From positions 3,596,001-3,660,000 of the forward strand of contig LR590463.1 in NCBI GenBank assembly GCA_901472405.1: a stretch of DNA of 64,000 nucleotides. Direction: 5' to 3'. This document shows positions 29,294-41,260 of this stretch, piece by piece. The stretch is from Serratia rubidaea (GTDB taxonomy: Bacteria; Pseudomonadota; Gammaproteobacteria; Enterobacterales; Enterobacteriaceae). Each line of letters starts with the position of its first letter. The stretch's first letter is position 1. Below the pieces are notes generated by a model. It ran no database searches and was not told the DNA's origin. It saw nothing but the letters and a program-made list of their open reading frames with translations. Made by a program: the position numbers and the translations under genes.

Positions 29294-30646
29294 ATGTTTA
29301 TAGGATTTGACTACGGAACGGCCAACTGTTCCGTTGCGGTAATGCGGGAAAACGGCCCGGAACTGCTGGCGCTGGAAAACAACGAACCGTATCTGCCGTC
29401 GATGCTGTGCGCGCCGAGCCGCGAGGCGGTCAGCGAATGTCTGCACCGCCACTGGCAGGTGCCGACCGGCAGCGAAGAAAATCAGCAGCTGCTGCGCCGC
29501 GCCGTCAGCTTCAACCGCGAAGAGGATATTCCGGTCAACGCCGACAGCCTGCAGTTCGGCCTGCAGGCGCTGGCGCAGTACGTTGAGGACCCGGAAGAGG
29601 TGTACTTCGTCCGCTCGCCGAAATCATTCCTCGGCGCCAACGGGCTGAAGGCGCAGCAAATCGCGCTGTTTGAAGACCTGGTCTGCGCCATGATGTTCCA
29701 TATCAAACGGCAGGCGGAAGGCGTGCTGCAGCAGCAGATCGAGCAGACGGTGATCGGCCGGCCGATCAACTTCCAGGGCACCGGCGGCGAAGAGGCCAAC
29801 CGCCAGGCGCAGGGCATCCTGCTGCGCGCCGCCCAGCGCGCCGGTTTTAAACAGATTGAGTTCCAGTTTGAGCCGGTGGCCGCCGGTCTGGATTTTGAAG
29901 CCACGCTGCAAGAAGAGAAAACCGTGCTGGTGGTCGATATCGGCGGCGGCACCACCGACTGCTCGGTGCTGTTGATGGGGCCGCAGTGGCGCGACAGCGC
30001 CGAGCGCCAGCAGAGCCTGATCGGCCACAGCGGCTGCCGCGTCGGCGGCAACGATCTGGATATCATGCTGGCGTTCAAGCAGCTGATGCCGCTGTTCGGC
30101 ATGGGCGGCGAAACTGAAAAAGGCATCGCCCTGCCGGCGCTGCCATACTGGAATGCGGTCGCCACCAACGACGTGCCGGCGCAGAATGAGTTTTACAGCA
30201 GCGCCAACGCCAGGCTGCTGAACGATCTGATCCGCGATGCGGCGGAGCCGGAAAAGGTGCGGCGTCTGCTGCAGGTGTATCGTCAGCGCCTGAGCTACCG
30301 GCTGGTGCGCGCGGCGGAAGAGAGTAAAATCGCCCTCTCCGGCGAGGAAACCACCCGCGTGCCGCTGGCGTTTGTCCAGCCGGAGCTGGCGGAAATCATC
30401 AGCCAGGGACAGCTGGCGGACGCAATCTCCCAGCCGCTGCAGCGTATTCAGGAGCAGGTCACCGCCGCGCTGGCCACCAGCCAGACGCAGCCGGACGTTA
30501 TCTACCTGACCGGCGGCAGCGCCCGTTCGCCGCTGCTGCGCGCGGCGCTGCAGCAACAGCTGCCCGGCATTCCGATCGTCGGCGGCAATGATTTCGGCTC
30601 GGTCACCGCCGGGCTGGCGCGCTGGGCGCAGACGCTGTTCCGTTAA
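29294..30646 (+). CDS. yegD: Hsp70-like chaperone YegD
   Basis: This 450-residue actin/Hsp70-fold ATPase has phosphate-1 GFDYGTANCSVAV, phosphate-2 VLVVDIGGGTTDCSVLLMG and the adenosine motif YLTGGSARSPLLRAAL. It lacks the long Hsp70 substrate-binding domain. The ATG at 29294 gives MFIGFDYG. Clients are not established. The frame is intact. It is divergent from alkA, as in E. coli. Confidence 0.93.
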   Translation: MFIGFDYGTANCSVAVMRENGPELLALENNEPYLPSMLCAPSREAVSECLHRHWQVPTGSEENQQLLRRAVSFNREEDIPVNADSLQFGLQALAQYVEDPEEVYFVRSPKSFLGANGLKAQQIALFEDLVCAMMFHIKRQAEGVLQQQIEQTVIGRPINFQGTGGEEANRQAQGILLRAAQRAGFKQIEFQFEPVAAGLDFEATLQEEKTVLVVDIGGGTTDCSVLLMGPQWRDSAERQQSLIGHSGCRVGGNDLDIMLAFKQLMPLFGMGGETEKGIALPALPYWNAVATNDVPAQNEFYSSANARLLNDLIRDAAEPEKVRRLLQVYRQRLSYRLVRAAEESKIALSGEETTRVPLAFVQPELAEIISQGQLADAISQPLQRIQEQVTAALATSQTQPDVIYLTGGSARSPLLRAALQQQLPGIPIVGGNDFGSVTAGLARWAQTLFR

Positions 30647-30656
30647 CATCGCCCTC

Positions 30657-30680
30657 GGGCGCGACGCCAGCGTCGCGCCC
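30657..30680 (+). terminator. Strong hairpin after yegD
   Basis: GGGCGCGACGC and GCGTCGCGCCC form an 11-bp perfect stem with a 2-base loop. There is no T-run, so it may be a pause or stability element between yegD and the acetyltransferase gene. Confidence 0.5.
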
Positions 30681-30698
30681 CCTACAGAGGTAACCACG

Positions 30699-31259
30699 AT
30701 GCCTGTCGTCACGCTGAATACCGAACGTTTACGTCTGCGCGCCTGGCGCGATGAGGATCTGCCCGCCTTCGCCGCGCTGAACGCCGACCCGCAGGTGATG
30801 CGTTACTTCCCCGCGCCGCTGTCGGCAGAGGCCAGCAGGGCGCAGGCCGCCACGTTCCGCCGGTTTATGCAGCAGCACGGCTGGGGATTATGGGCCGTCG
30901 AGCGGCCGGGCATCGCCCCCTTTATCGGCTTTGTCGGCCTGGCGCAGGTCGGCGACGACCTGCCGCTGGCCCCGTGCGTGGAGATCGGCTGGCGTCTGGC
31001 CGCCGCCCACTGGGGACAAGGCTTCGCCAGCGAAGCCGCGCGCGCGGCGCTGCATCATGCGTTTACCCAGCTGCAGCTGCCGGAAGTGGTGTCGTTTACC
31101 GCCACCGTCAATCTCCCCTCGCGCCGGGTGATGGAGCGCATCGGCATGCATTGCGCCGACGAGTATTTTGAGCATCCGCGCCTGCCGCCGGGCCACCGCC
31201 TGCGCAAACACATTGTGTACCGCCTGAGCCGGCAGCAGTGGCAGGCGCAGACGGGCTGA
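30699..31259 (+). CDS. GNAT acetyltransferase, RimJ/RimL type
   Basis: This 186-residue protein begins MPVVTLNTERLRLRAWRDEDL, the usual opening of RimJ/RimL-like GNAT enzymes. It has [24 protein letters not shown] as the acetyl-CoA loop and SFTATVNLPSRRVMERIGM near the C-terminus. Substrate is unknown; the family acetylates protein N-termini or small molecules. The ATG at 30699 follows AGAGG. The frame is intact. Confidence 0.85.
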   Translation: MPVVTLNTERLRLRAWRDEDLPAFAALNADPQVMRYFPAPLSAEASRAQAATFRRFMQQHGWGLWAVERPGIAPFIGFVGLAQVGDDLPLAPCVEIGWRLAAAHWGQGFASEAARAALHHAFTQLQLPEVVSFTATVNLPSRRVMERIGMHCADEYFEHPRLPPGHRLRKHIVYRLSRQQWQAQTG

Positions 31260-31398
31260 CGGAGTTCGCTTTCAGCTTCATCAGCCCGGCCCGAATTTCC
31301 ATCATCACATGACCAGCCCTCGCCCGGAAGGCGCTTCAGTAGCGCCACGCATCGGCAAAACCGGAGAAAACCGCGTACTCTTCATGGAAAACTGACGA

Positions 31399-31422
31399 TT
31401 CCTCCATTTTTCCTCCATTTTT
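31399..31422 (+). promoter_or_regulatory. Candidate BaeR box upstream of mdtA
   Basis: TTCCTCCATTT is repeated at 11-bp spacing (31399 and 31410), the layout used by OmpR-family regulators. The sequence TTTTTCCTCCATTTTT resembles the E. coli BaeR box TTTTTCTCCATDATTGGC. A -10-like TATAAG lies at 31453-31458. The cognate baeSR genes are downstream in the same cluster. Confidence 0.65.
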
Positions 31423-31506
31423 ATCCCGGTCGCGGCCGGTAAACTAGTATCCTATAAGAAGTTGGCCTTTCGGCTTGTTGCCCGCCTTTGGAGTATTTTC
31501 ATCGTC

Positions 31507-32747
31507 ATGAATGCAAAACCTCAACGCCGCTCCCTGATCCTGCGCCTTGTCGTTCTCGCGCTGCTGGTTATCGCCGCCGTGTTGATTTGGCGACACTTCT
31601 TCGCCGCCGCCCCCGTTGAACCGCTGCCATCCGCCCGTCAGGCGGCCGGCAAACAGGCGAGTAACGGCGGCCGGCGCAAGATGCCGATGTCGCCGGTACA
31701 GGCGGCGACCGCCATGCAGCAGACCGTGCCGCGCTACCTGTCCGCCTCGGCACCGCCAGCGCGGCGAATACCGTCACCGTCACCAGCCGGGTCGACGGGC
31801 AGCTGATGGCCATTCACTTCACCGAAGGCCAACAGGTGAAAGCCGGCGATCTGCTGGCGGAGATCGACCCGCGGCCGTTCCAGGTGCAGCTGACGCAGGC
31901 CGAAGGCCAGCTGGCGAAAGACCAGGCGACGCTGGCCAACGCCAGACAGGATTTGGCGCGCTATCAGCAGCTGGTGAAAACCAATCTGATCTCCCGCCAG
32001 GAGCTGGACGCGCAGCGGGCGCTGGTGCGCCAGACCGAAGGGGCGATCAAGGCCGACCAGGGCGCGGTGGACAGCGCCAAACTGCAGATCACCTACAGCC
32101 GCATCACCGCGCCGATCGACGGCCGCGTGGGGCTCAAGCAGGTTGACGTCGGCAACTACATCACCAGCGGCAGCAGCACGCCGCTGGTGGTGATCACCCA
32201 GACCCGGCCGATCGACGTGGTGTTTACCCTGCCGGAAGGCAATATCGCCGATCTGCTCAAAGCGCAGAAAGCCGGCGCGGTGGCGGTCGAAGCCTGGGAC
32301 CGCACCAATTCACAGCAGTTGGCGACCGGCAGCCTGCTGAGTCTGGATAACCAGATCGATACCGCCACCGGCACCATCAAGCTCAAGGCGCGCTTTAACA
32401 ATCAGGACGACGCGCTGTTCCCCAATCAGTTCGTCAACGCGCGGCTGAAGGTGGACACCCTGCACAACGCGGTGGTAATCCCGACCGCGGCGCTGCAGAT
32501 GGACAATGAGGGCAACTTCGTCTGGACGCTGGGGGATGACAACACCGTCAGCAAACACCGCATCACTACCGGCGTGCAGGACAGCAGTCAGGTGGTGGTC
32601 ACCGCCGGCCTGAGCGCCGGCGACCGGGTGGTCACCGACGGCATCGATCGTCTGACCGACGGCATTCAGGTTGAAGTGCTGACGCCGCAGGAAACGCCGG
32701 CGGCCGCAACGCCGCGCCGCCAGCCGCAAGTTCAGGGGAAATCCTGA
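31507..32747 (+). CDS. mdtA: RND efflux periplasmic adaptor MdtA (one frameshift)
   Basis: MdtA links the MdtBC pump to the outer-membrane channel. The start [20 protein letters not shown] is an inner-membrane anchor. The lipoyl/barrel-sandwich block [21 protein letters not shown], the helical hairpin around [20 protein letters not shown] and [19 protein letters not shown] are conserved. A missing G at about 31745 breaks [21 protein letters not shown]. The stop overlaps the mdtB ATG by one base. The corrected length is about 413 residues. Confidence 0.93.
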
Positions 32748-35700
32748 TGCAGCCGACGCCGCATAAGGCTAACGGCGGGCCGTCCCGCCTGTTTATCCTG
32801 CGTCCGGTCGCCACCACGCTCTTTATGGTGGCCATCCTGCTGGCGGGCATCATCGGCTACCGCGCGCTGCCGGTATCCGCCCTGCCGGAAGTGGATTACC
32901 CCACCATTCAGGTGGTGACGCTGTACCCCGGCGCCAGCCCTGACGTGGTGACCTCGGCGATCACCGCGCCGCTGGAGCGGCAGTTCGGCCAGATGTCCGG
33001 GCTGAAACAGATGTCGTCGCAAAGCTCCGGCGGCGCGTCGGTGGTGACGCTGCAGTTCCAGCTGGAGCTGCCGCTCGACGTGGCCGAACAGGAAGTGCAG
33101 GCGGCCATCAACTCGGCCAGCAACCTGCTGCCGAACGACCTGCCCTACCCGCCGATCTACAGCAAGGTCAACCCGGCCGACCCGCCGATCATGACGCTGG
33201 CGGTCACCTCCAGCGCCATGCCGATGACGCAGGTGGAAGATATGGTGGAAACCCGCGTCGCGCAGAAAATCTCGCAGGTCACCGGCGTCGGGCTGGTCAC
33301 CCTGTCCGGCGGGCAGCGCCCGGCGGTGCGCGTCAAGCTGAACGCCGCGGCGGTGGCGGCCTACGGGCTGGACAGCGAAACGGTGCGCAGCGCCATCAGC
33401 AACGCCAACGTCAACTCCGCCAAAGGCAGCCTGGACGGCCCTACCCGCTCGGTCACGCTGTCGGCCAACGACCAGATGAAGTCCGCCGACGACTACCGCC
33501 AGCTGATCGTCGCCTACAAAGACGGCGCGGCGATCCGCCTGCGGGATATCGCCACCGTCGAACAGGGCGCCGAGAACAGCAAACTGGCGGCCTGGGCCAA
33601 TAAGGATCAGGCCATCGTGCTGAATATTCAGCGCCAGCCGGGAGTGAACGTGATCACCACCGCCGACAGCATTCGCGAGATGCTGCCGACGCTGGTGAAA
33701 AGCCTGCCGAAATCGGTGGACGTGAAAGTGCTGACCGACCGCACCACCACCATCCGCGCCTCGGTCAGCGACGTGCAGTCCGAGCTGCTGCTGGCCATCG
33801 CGCTGGTGGTGATGGTGATTTACGTCTTCCTGCGCAACGTGCCGGCCACCATCATTCCCAGCGTGGCGGTGCCGCTGTCGCTGGTCGGCACCTTCGCCGC
33901 CATGTATTTCCTCGGTTTTTCCGTCAATAACCTGACGCTGATGGCGCTGACCATCGCCACCGGGTTTGTGGTCGATGACGCCATCGTGGTGATCGAAAAT
34001 ATCTCGCGCTATATCGAAAAAGGCGAGAAGCCGCTGGACGCCGCGCTGAAAGGCGCCGGCGAGATCGGCTTTACCATTATCTCCCTCACCTTCTCGCTGG
34101 TGGCGGTGCTGATCCCGCTGCTGTTTATGGGCGATATCGTCGGCCGCCTGTTCCGCGAGTTCGCCGTCACGCTGGCGGTGGCGATTCTGATCTCCGCCGT
34201 GGTGTCGCTGACGCTGACGCCGATGATGTGCGCGCGCATGCTGAGCCACGAGTCGCTGCGTAAACAGAACCGCTTCTCCGCCGCCAGCGAACGCTTTTTC
34301 GAACGGGTGATCGCCCGTTACGGCGTGTGGCTGAAAAGCGTGCTGAACCACCCGTGGCTGACGCTGGGGGTGGCGTGCGCCACGCTGGCGCTGACGGTGC
34401 TGCTGTACCTGTTGATCCCGAAAGGCTTCTTCCCGGTGCAGGACAACGGCATTATTCAGGGCACGCTGGAGGCGCCGCAGAGCGTCTCCTTCAGCAATAT
34501 GGCCGAGCGTCAGCAGCAGGTCGCCGCGCAAATCCTCAAGGATCCGGCGGTCGAAAGCCTGACCTCCTTCGTCGGCATCGACGGCAGCAACGCCACGCTC
34601 AACAGCGGCCGGCTGCAGATCAACCTGAAGCCGCTCAGCGAGCGCAGCGAACGGATCCCGGCGGTAATCAGCCGCCTGCAGCAGCAAACGGCCAACATCC
34701 CCGGCGTGAAGCTCTACCTGCAGCCGGTGCAGGATCTGACCATCGACACCCAGGTGAGCCGCACCCAGTATCAGGTGACGCTGCAGGCGATGTCGCTGGA
34801 TGAGCTGAGCCTGTGGGTGCCGCAGCTGATGAACGAACTGAAGCAGGCGCCGCAGCTGGCCGACGTCACCAGCGACTGGCTCGACCGCGGGCTGGTGGCC
34901 TACGTCAACGTCGACCGCGATTCGGCCGCGCGCCTCGGCGTCAGCATGAGCGATGTCGATAACGCGCTGTACAACGCCTTCGGCCAGCGGCTGATCTCCA
35001 CCATCTACACCCAGGCCAACCAGTACCGCGTGGTGCTGGAGCACGACGTCAGCCAGACTCCGGGCCTGGCGGCGCTGGACGATATCCGGCTGGCCGGCAG
35101 CGACGGCGCCATGGTGCCGCTGCGCAGCATCGCCAGGGTGGAGGAGCGCTTCGGCCCGCTGTCGGTCAACCATCTCGACCAGTTCCCGTCGGCGACGGTG
35201 TCGTTTAACGTCGCCGACGGCTATTCGCTCGGCGAGGCGGTGGACGCCATTACCCAGGCGGAGGCGCGCCTCAACCTGCCGAAAGATATCAGCACCCGCT
35301 TCCAGGGCGCGACGCTGGCGTTCCAGGCGGCGCTCGGCAGCACGCTGTGGCTGATTCTGGCGGCGATCGTGGCGATGTATATCGTGCTCGGCGTGCTGTA
35401 TGAAAGCTTTATCCACCCGGTAACCATCCTGTCGACGCTGCCGACCGCCGGCGTCGGCGCGCTGCTGGCGCTGATGATGGCCGGCAACGATCTGGACGTG
35501 ATCGCCATCATCGGCATTATTTTGCTGATCGGCATCGTGAAGAAAAACGCCATCATGATGATCGACTTTGCGCTGGCGGCGGAGCGCGAACAGGGCATGA
35601 CGCCGTACGACGCCATCTATCAGGCCTGCCTGCTGCGCTTTCGGCCGATCCTGATGACCACGCTGGCGGCGCTGCTCGGCGCGCTGCCGCTGATGCTCAG

Positions 35701-35866
35701 CACCGGCGTCGGCGCGGAGCTGCGTCAGCCGCTGGGGGTCTGCATGGTGGGCGGCCTGGTGATGAGCCAGATCCTGACGCTGTTCACCACCCCGGTGATC
35801 TACCTGCTGTTTGACAAACTGGCGCGCAACACCCGCCGCCGGCCGGACGCGCAGGAGCTGCCGTGA
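32747..35866 (+). CDS. mdtB: RND multidrug efflux permease MdtB
   Basis: MdtB is a proton-driven inner-membrane RND pump of 1039 residues, the usual size, with twelve membrane helices and two large periplasmic loops. The family motif [14 protein letters not shown] in helix 4 carries the proton-relay aspartates. With MdtC it forms a mixed trimer exporting bile salts, novobiocin and other drugs. It overlaps mdtA by one base and mdtC by four. The long frame is intact. Confidence 0.96.
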   Translation: MQPTPHKANGGPSRLFILRPVATTLFMVAILLAGIIGYRALPVSALPEVDYPTIQVVTLYPGASPDVVTSAITAPLERQFGQMSGLKQMSSQSSGGASVVTLQFQLELPLDVAEQEVQAAINSASNLLPNDLPYPPIYSKVNPADPPIMTLAVTSSAMPMTQVEDMVETRVAQKISQVTGVGLVTLSGGQRPAVRVKLNAAAVAAYGLDSETVRSAISNANVNSAKGSLDGPTRSVTLSANDQMKSADDYRQLIVAYKDGAAIRLRDIATVEQGAENSKLAAWANKDQAIVLNIQRQPGVNVITTADSIREMLPTLVKSLPKSVDVKVLTDRTTTIRASVSDVQSELLLAIALVVMVIYVFLRNVPATIIPSVAVPLSLVGTFAAMYFLGFSVNNLTLMALTIATGFVVDDAIVVIENISRYIEKGEKPLDAALKGAGEIGFTIISLTFSLVAVLIPLLFMGDIVGRLFREFAVTLAVAILISAVVSLTLTPMMCARMLSHESLRKQNRFSAASERFFERVIARYGVWLKSVLNHPWLTLGVACATLALTVLLYLLIPKGFFPVQDNGIIQGTLEAPQSVSFSNMAERQQQVAAQILKDPAVESLTSFVGIDGSNATLNSGRLQINLKPLSERSERIPAVISRLQQQTANIPGVKLYLQPVQDLTIDTQVSRTQYQVTLQAMSLDELSLWVPQLMNELKQAPQLADVTSDWLDRGLVAYVNVDRDSAARLGVSMSDVDNALYNAFGQRLISTIYTQANQYRVVLEHDVSQTPGLAALDDIRLAGSDGAMVPLRSIARVEERFGPLSVNHLDQFPSATVSFNVADGYSLGEAVDAITQAEARLNLPKDISTRFQGATLAFQAALGSTLWLILAAIVAMYIVLGVLYESFIHPVTILSTLPTAGVGALLALMMAGNDLDVIAIIGIILLIGIVKKNAIMMIDFALAAEREQGMTPYDAIYQACLLRFRPILMTTLAALLGALPLMLSTGVGAELRQPLGVCMVGGLVMSQILTLFTTPVIYLLFDKLARNTRRRPDAQELP

Positions 35867-38800
35867 GATTCTTTGCGCTGTTTATTCATCGCCCGGTGGC
35901 CACCACCCTGCTGACGCTGGCGATCGCCATCGCCGGCGTGATGGGCTTTCGCCTGCTGCCGGTCTCGCCGCTGCCGCAGGTGGATTTCCCGGTGATCGTG
36001 GTCAGCGCCTCGCTGCCCGGCGCCTCGCCGGAGACCATGGCCTCGTCGGTGGCGACGCCGCTGGAGCGCGCGCTGGGGCGCATCGCCGGGGTGAATGAAA
36101 TGACCTCGATGAGCTCGCTCGGCAGCAGCCGCGTGATTTTGCAGTTCGATCTGGATCGCGATATCAACGGCGCGGCGCGCGACGTGCAGGCGGCGATTAA
36201 CGCGGCGCAGAGCCTGCTGCCGAGCGGCATGCCGAGCCGTCCCAGCTATCGCAAGGTCAACCCGTCCGACGCGCCGATCATGATCCTGACGCTGACCTCC
36301 GACACCTACAGTCAGGGGCAGCTGTATGATTTCGCCTCCACCCAGCTGGCGCAGCGCATCGCCCAGACCGAAGGGGTCGGCGACGTGTCGGTGGGCGGCA
36401 GCTCGCTGCCGGCGGTGCGGGTCGAGCTCAATCCCGGCGCGCTGTTCAATCAGGGGGTGTCGCTCGACAGCGTGCGCCAGGCCATCAGCAGCGCCAACGT
36501 GCGCAAGCCGCAGGGCGCGCTGGAAAATCCGCAGCAGCGCTGGCAACTGCAGACCAACGACGAGCTGAAAACCGCCGCCGACTATCAGCCGCTGATCGTT
36601 CACTACAACAACGGCTCGGCGGTGCGCCTCGGCGACGTGGCCGAGGTGAAAGACTCGGTGCAGAACGTGCGCAACGCCGGCATGACCAACGCCAAACCGG
36701 CGATCATCATGACCGTCAGCCGCGCGCCGGACGCCAATATTATCGCCACCATCGACCGCATCCGCGCCGAACTGCCGGACCTGCAGGAGAATATCCCGGC
36801 GTCGATCCAGCTGAATATCGCGCAGGATCGCTCGCCGACCATCCGCGCCTCGCTGGCGGAGGTGGAGCAGTCGCTGGCGATCGCCATCGCGCTGGTGATT
36901 CTGGTGGTGTTTATCTTCCTGCGCTCCGGCCGCGCCACGCTGATCCCGGCGGTGGCGGTGCCGGTGTCGCTGATCGGCACCTTCGCCGCCATGTACCTGT
37001 GCGGCTTCAGCCTGAACAACCTGTCGCTGATGGCGCTGACCGTCGCCACCGGCTTTGTGGTGGATGACGCCATCGTGGTGCTGGAGAATATCTCGCGCCA
37101 CGTTGAAGCCGGCGTCAGGCCGATCAACGCCGCGTTACAGGGGGCCCGTGAGGTCGGCTTTACCGTGCTGTCGATGAGCGTGTCGCTGGTGGCGGTATTT
37201 ATTCCGCTGCTGCTGATGGAGGGGTTGCCCGGCCGGCTGTTCCGCGAGTTCGCCGTCACGCTGTCGGTGTCCATCGGCCTGTCGCTGATTATCTCGCTGA
37301 CGCTGACGCCGATGATGTGCGCCTATCTGCTGCGCCACCAGCCGGCGCGCGCCCAGCGCCGCACGCGCGGCTTCGGACGCCTGCTCAACGCGCTGCAGCA
37401 GGGCTACGGCCGTTCGCTCAACTGGGTGCTGGGCCATGCGCGCTGGGTGCTGGCGCTGTTTCTCGCCACCATCGCCCTCAACGTCTGGCTGTACGTCAGC
37501 ATCCCGAAAACCTTTTTCCCCGAGCAGGACACCGGCCGGCTGATGGGCTTTATTCAGGCGGACCAGAGCATCTCCTTCCAGGCGATGCGCAGCAAGCTGG
37601 AAGACTTTATGAAAATCGTGCGTGAAGACCCGGACGTGGATAACGTCACCGGCTTTACCGGCGGTTCACGCACCAACTCCGGCTCGATGTTTATCTCGCT
37701 GAAGCCGCTCTCCGAACGCAGCAGCAGCGCCCAGCAGGTGATCGCCCGCCTGCGCGGCAAGCTGGCGAAAGAGCCGGGCGCCAACCTGTTCCTGATGGCG
37801 GTGCAGGATATCCGCGCCGGCGGCCGCCAGGCCAACGCCAGCTACCAGTACACGCTGCTGGCGGACGATCTCGGCGCGCTGCGCGAATGGGAGCCGAAGA
37901 TCCGCGCCGCGCTGGCGAAACTGCCGGCGCTGGCGGACGTAAACTCCGATCAGCAGGACAAAGGCTCGGAGCTGGATCTGGTCTACGACCGCGAAACCAT
38001 GGCGCGCCTCGGCATTTCCGTCAGCGACGCCAATAACCTGCTGAACAACGCCTTCGGTCAGCGGCAGATCTCCACCATCTATCAGCCGCTCAACCAGTAC
38101 AAGGTGGTGATGGAAGTCGCGCCGCCGTATACCCAGGACGTCAGCGCGCTGGAGAAGATGTTTGTGATCAACAAAGAGGGCAAGGCCATCCCGCTCTCCT
38201 ACTTCGCCAGCTGGCGGCCGGCCAACGCGCCGCTGTCGGTCAACCATCAGGGCCTGACGGCGGCGTCGACCATCTCGTTCAACCTGCCGGACGGCGGCAG
38301 CCTGTCCGACGCCACCGCGGCCATTGAGCGCGCGATGACCGGGCTCGGCGTACCGCCGACGGTGCGCGGCGCCTTCGCCGGCACTGCGCAGCTGTATCAG
38401 GAGACGCTGCGCTCGCAGCTGTTCCTGATCCTGGCGGCGATCGCCACGGTGTATATCGTGCTCGGCGTGCTGTATGAGAGCTATATTCACCCGCTGACCA
38501 TTCTCTCCACCCTGCCCTCCGCCGGGGTGGGCGCGCTGCTGGCGCTGGAACTGTTCGGCGCGGCCTTCAGCCTGATTGCGCTGATCGGCATCATGCTGCT
38601 GATCGGCATCGTGAAAAAGAACGCCATCATGATGGTCGACTTTGCGCTCGACGCGCAGCGCCGCGGCGGCATCAGCGCGCGCGAGGCGATTTTCCAGGCC
38701 AGCCTGCTGCGCTTTAGGCCGATCATGATGACCACGCTGGCGGCGCTGTTCGGCGCGCTGCCGCTGGTAGTGACCAGCGGCGACGGCGCAGAGCTGCGTC

Positions 38801-38943
38801 AGCCGCTGGGGATCACCATCGCCGGCGGGCTGCTGATGAGCCAGCTGCTGACGCTGTACACCACGCCGGTGGTCTATCTCTATTTCGACCGCCTGCAGAC
38901 GCGCCTGCGCCGCGGCAAGAAACTGCAGCCGCTGCCGGAGTAG
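35863..38943 (+). CDS. mdtC: RND multidrug efflux permease MdtC
   Basis: This is the second pump subunit, 1026 residues, with GTG start ([17 protein letters not shown]) inside the mdtB stop. The proton-relay motif [17 protein letters not shown] and conserved stretches [19 protein letters not shown] and [19 protein letters not shown] match MdtC. The next gene is baeS; mdtD, which lies between mdtC and baeS in E. coli, is absent. The frame is intact. Confidence 0.96.
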   Translation: MRFFALFIHRPVATTLLTLAIAIAGVMGFRLLPVSPLPQVDFPVIVVSASLPGASPETMASSVATPLERALGRIAGVNEMTSMSSLGSSRVILQFDLDRDINGAARDVQAAINAAQSLLPSGMPSRPSYRKVNPSDAPIMILTLTSDTYSQGQLYDFASTQLAQRIAQTEGVGDVSVGGSSLPAVRVELNPGALFNQGVSLDSVRQAISSANVRKPQGALENPQQRWQLQTNDELKTAADYQPLIVHYNNGSAVRLGDVAEVKDSVQNVRNAGMTNAKPAIIMTVSRAPDANIIATIDRIRAELPDLQENIPASIQLNIAQDRSPTIRASLAEVEQSLAIAIALVILVVFIFLRSGRATLIPAVAVPVSLIGTFAAMYLCGFSLNNLSLMALTVATGFVVDDAIVVLENISRHVEAGVRPINAALQGAREVGFTVLSMSVSLVAVFIPLLLMEGLPGRLFREFAVTLSVSIGLSLIISLTLTPMMCAYLLRHQPARAQRRTRGFGRLLNALQQGYGRSLNWVLGHARWVLALFLATIALNVWLYVSIPKTFFPEQDTGRLMGFIQADQSISFQAMRSKLEDFMKIVREDPDVDNVTGFTGGSRTNSGSMFISLKPLSERSSSAQQVIARLRGKLAKEPGANLFLMAVQDIRAGGRQANASYQYTLLADDLGALREWEPKIRAALAKLPALADVNSDQQDKGSELDLVYDRETMARLGISVSDANNLLNNAFGQRQISTIYQPLNQYKVVMEVAPPYTQDVSALEKMFVINKEGKAIPLSYFASWRPANAPLSVNHQGLTAASTISFNLPDGGSLSDATAAIERAMTGLGVPPTVRGAFAGTAQLYQETLRSQLFLILAAIATVYIVLGVLYESYIHPLTILSTLPSAGVGALLALELFGAAFSLIALIGIMLLIGIVKKNAIMMVDFALDAQRRGGISAREAIFQASLLRFRPIMMTTLAALFGALPLVVTSGDGAELRQPLGITIAGGLLMSQLLTLYTTPVVYLYFDRLQTRLRRGKKLQPLPE

Positions 38944-38995
38944 CGCAGCGCCGTAAACCCAGAACCGCGCGCCAGACACGCGCAACGAGGATTGA

Positions 38996-40386
38996 ATGAA
39001 AATAGGCATTACCGGCAAGCTGTTCCTGGCCATCTTCGCCACCTGTATGCTGGTGCTGCTCACCATGCACTGGGCGTGCGCCTCAGCTTTGAACGCGGTT
39101 TTATCGACTACATCAAGCACAGCAACGAGCAGCGCATCGCCATGCTGAGCGACGCGCTGGAAGATCAGTACAGCCGCCACGGCAACTGGGCGTTTCTGCG
39201 CAACAACGATCGGGTGGTGTACCAGATTATGCGTTCGTTTGAGCAGAGCAGCGACAGCAGCCATAACCTGCCGCCGAAGGGCTGGCGCACGCAGTTTTGG
39301 GTGGTCGACAGCCAGTTCCGCCGTCTGGTGGGCCACAGCGGCCCGCTCCCCAAAGAGGGCACCCGGCAGCCGATCCGCTATAACAATCAGATCGTCGGCT
39401 GGGTGATCGCCACGCCGCCGGAGCGGCTGACGCGCAACGCCGACATCAACTTCGATCGTCAGCAGAAACGCACCAGCTGGCTGATTGCCGCGCTGTCGGC
39501 GCTGCTGGCCGCCGCCGCCACGCTGCTGATGTCGCGCGGCCTGCTGGCGCCGGTCAAGCGTCTGGTGGCCGGCACCCACCGGCTGGCGGCCGGCGATTTC
39601 AGCGCCCGCGTCGCGGTCAGCAGCCAGGATGAACTGGGGCGGCTGGCGCAGGACTTTAACCAGCTCGCCACCTCGCTGGAAAAAAAACGAACGCATGCGC
39701 CGAGCGTTTATGGCCGACGTCTCCCACGAGCTGCGCACCCCGCTGGCGGTGCTGCGCGGCGAACTGGAGGCGCTGCAGGACGGCGTGCGCCAGCCGACGC
39801 CGGATTCGCTCGGCTCGCTGCAGGCGGAAGTCGCCACGCTGACCAAACTGGTGGATGATTTGCACCAGCTGTCGCTGTCCGACCTCGGCGCGCTGGCCTA
39901 CCGCAAATCGCAGGTGGACTGCGTCCATCTGCTGCAGGTGTCGGTCGCCGCCTTCCGTGAGCGCTTCCACGCCAAGGGGCTGCAGATCGTCACCCACCTG
40001 CCGGAGCGCGCGCCGCTGTTCGGCGACCCGGATCGTCTCCACCAGCTGTTTAACAATCTGCTGGAAAACAGCCTGCGCTATACCGACGCCGGCGGCACGC
40101 TGGAGATCGGCGCCGAAGTGAAGCCCGGCAGCCTGCTGCTGTACTGGCAGGACAGCGCCCCCGGCGTGCATGACGATCAGCTGCCGCGCATCCTTGAACG
40201 CTTCTACCGCACCGAAGGCTCGCGCAACCGCGCCAGCGGCGGCTCCGGGCTGGGGCTGTCGATCTGCCAGAATATCGCTGAAGCCCACGGCGGACGCATT
40301 TATGCGCAGCACTCGCCTTTGGGCGGGGTGCGCATTGCGCTAGAATTCCCTTATCCCAGCTCCCCGGTAAAGAACAAGGCCCCTGA
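38996..40386 (+). CDS. baeS: Envelope-stress sensor kinase BaeS (three frameshifts)
   Basis: BaeS senses envelope damage and toxic compounds and phosphorylates BaeR. The order is membrane helix ([16 protein letters not shown]), periplasmic domain, second helix, HAMP ([22 protein letters not shown]), dimerisation domain with phospho-His in [19 protein letters not shown], and ATPase with [10 protein letters not shown] and [10 protein letters not shown]. Frame breaks lie near 39072 (one G missing in [13 protein letters not shown]), 39685 (eight A instead of seven before NERMRRAFM) and 40383 (one C missing). The last correction puts TGA over the baeR ATG. The corrected product is about 463 residues. 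Confidence 0.92.
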
Positions 40387-41102
40387 TGGAAACGCTCAAC
40401 CAACCGTTACAGATCATGATCGTGGAAGACGAACCCAAACTGGGCCAGCTGCTGGTGGATTATCTGCAGGCCGCCGGTTACGCCACCCGCTGGCTGACCA
40501 ACGGCAGCGAGGTGGTGCCGGCGGTGCAGCAGCAGCCGCCGGCGCTGATCCTGCTGGACCTGATGCTGCCGGGCAGCGACGGCCTGACGGTCTGCCGCGA
40601 GCTGCGCCGCTTCAGCGATATCCCCGTGATGATGGTGACGGCGAAAATCGAAGAGATCGACCGCCTGCTGGGGCTGGAGATCGGCGCGGACGACTACATC
40701 TGCAAGCCGTACAGCCCGCGGGAAGTGGTGGCGCGGGTGAAAACCATTTTGCGGCGCTGCCACCGCCCCGGCGAGCAGGGGCAGGACGACGCGCTGCTGC
40801 ATATCGACGAGCCGCGCTTTCAGGCCAGCTATCAGGGCCAGATGCTGGATCTGACGCCGGCGGAGTTCCGCCTGCTGAAAACCCTGGCCAGCCAGCCGGG
40901 CAATGTGTTCTCGCGCGAGCAGCTGCTGAACAACCTCTACGACGACTACCGGGTGGTGACCGACCGCACCATCGACAGCCATATTAAAAACCTGCGCCGC
41001 AAGCTGGAGCTGCTCGACGGCGACAAGGCGTTTATCCGCTCCGTCTACGGCGTCGGCTACCGCTGGGAGGCCGAACCCTGCCGGCTGGTGAACGGCCTCT
41101 GA
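40386..41102 (+). CDS. baeR: Response regulator BaeR
   Basis: This is an OmpR-family regulator of 238 residues. The receiver domain has acidic residues in [10 protein letters not shown], the phospho-Asp in [13 protein letters not shown], Thr in MMVTAKIEE and Lys in [10 protein letters not shown]. The winged-helix domain carries [22 protein letters not shown]. It activates mdtABC and other envelope genes. The start overlaps the restored baeS stop. Confidence 0.96.
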   Translation: METLNQPLQIMIVEDEPKLGQLLVDYLQAAGYATRWLTNGSEVVPAVQQQPPALILLDLMLPGSDGLTVCRELRRFSDIPVMMVTAKIEEIDRLLGLEIGADDYICKPYSPREVVARVKTILRRCHRPGEQGQDDALLHIDEPRFQASYQGQMLDLTPAEFRLLKTLASQPGNVFSREQLLNNLYDDYRVVTDRTIDSHIKNLRRKLELLDGDKAFIRSVYGVGYRWEAEPCRLVNGL

Positions 41103-41260
41103 GCCGCGCGCGTCGCCGCCCTGCGTGTTTTGCACGACTTCAACGCTCCGACATTCAAGGCTTTGGCTACACTTAGTAGCAGCAGCTTTCAGCAGCGGCC
41201 CTGCGCCGCCGCTGAGAGACGGCGGCTACTCGTATGTCTGAACCTACAGGAGAAGGACCC

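Noticed and set aside
32732-35416. 894-codon open frame on the minus strand antisense to mdtB
   Set aside because: It is rich in Arg, Gln and His with no domains and exactly shadows mdtB, the usual effect of GC-rich codon bias. Similar shadows lie opposite mdtC, pstA, pdeF, mgtE and bepA.
37666-39846. 726-codon minus-strand frame across mdtC and baeS
   Set aside because: Same composition artefact; the plus strand encodes clear RND pump and kinase sequence.
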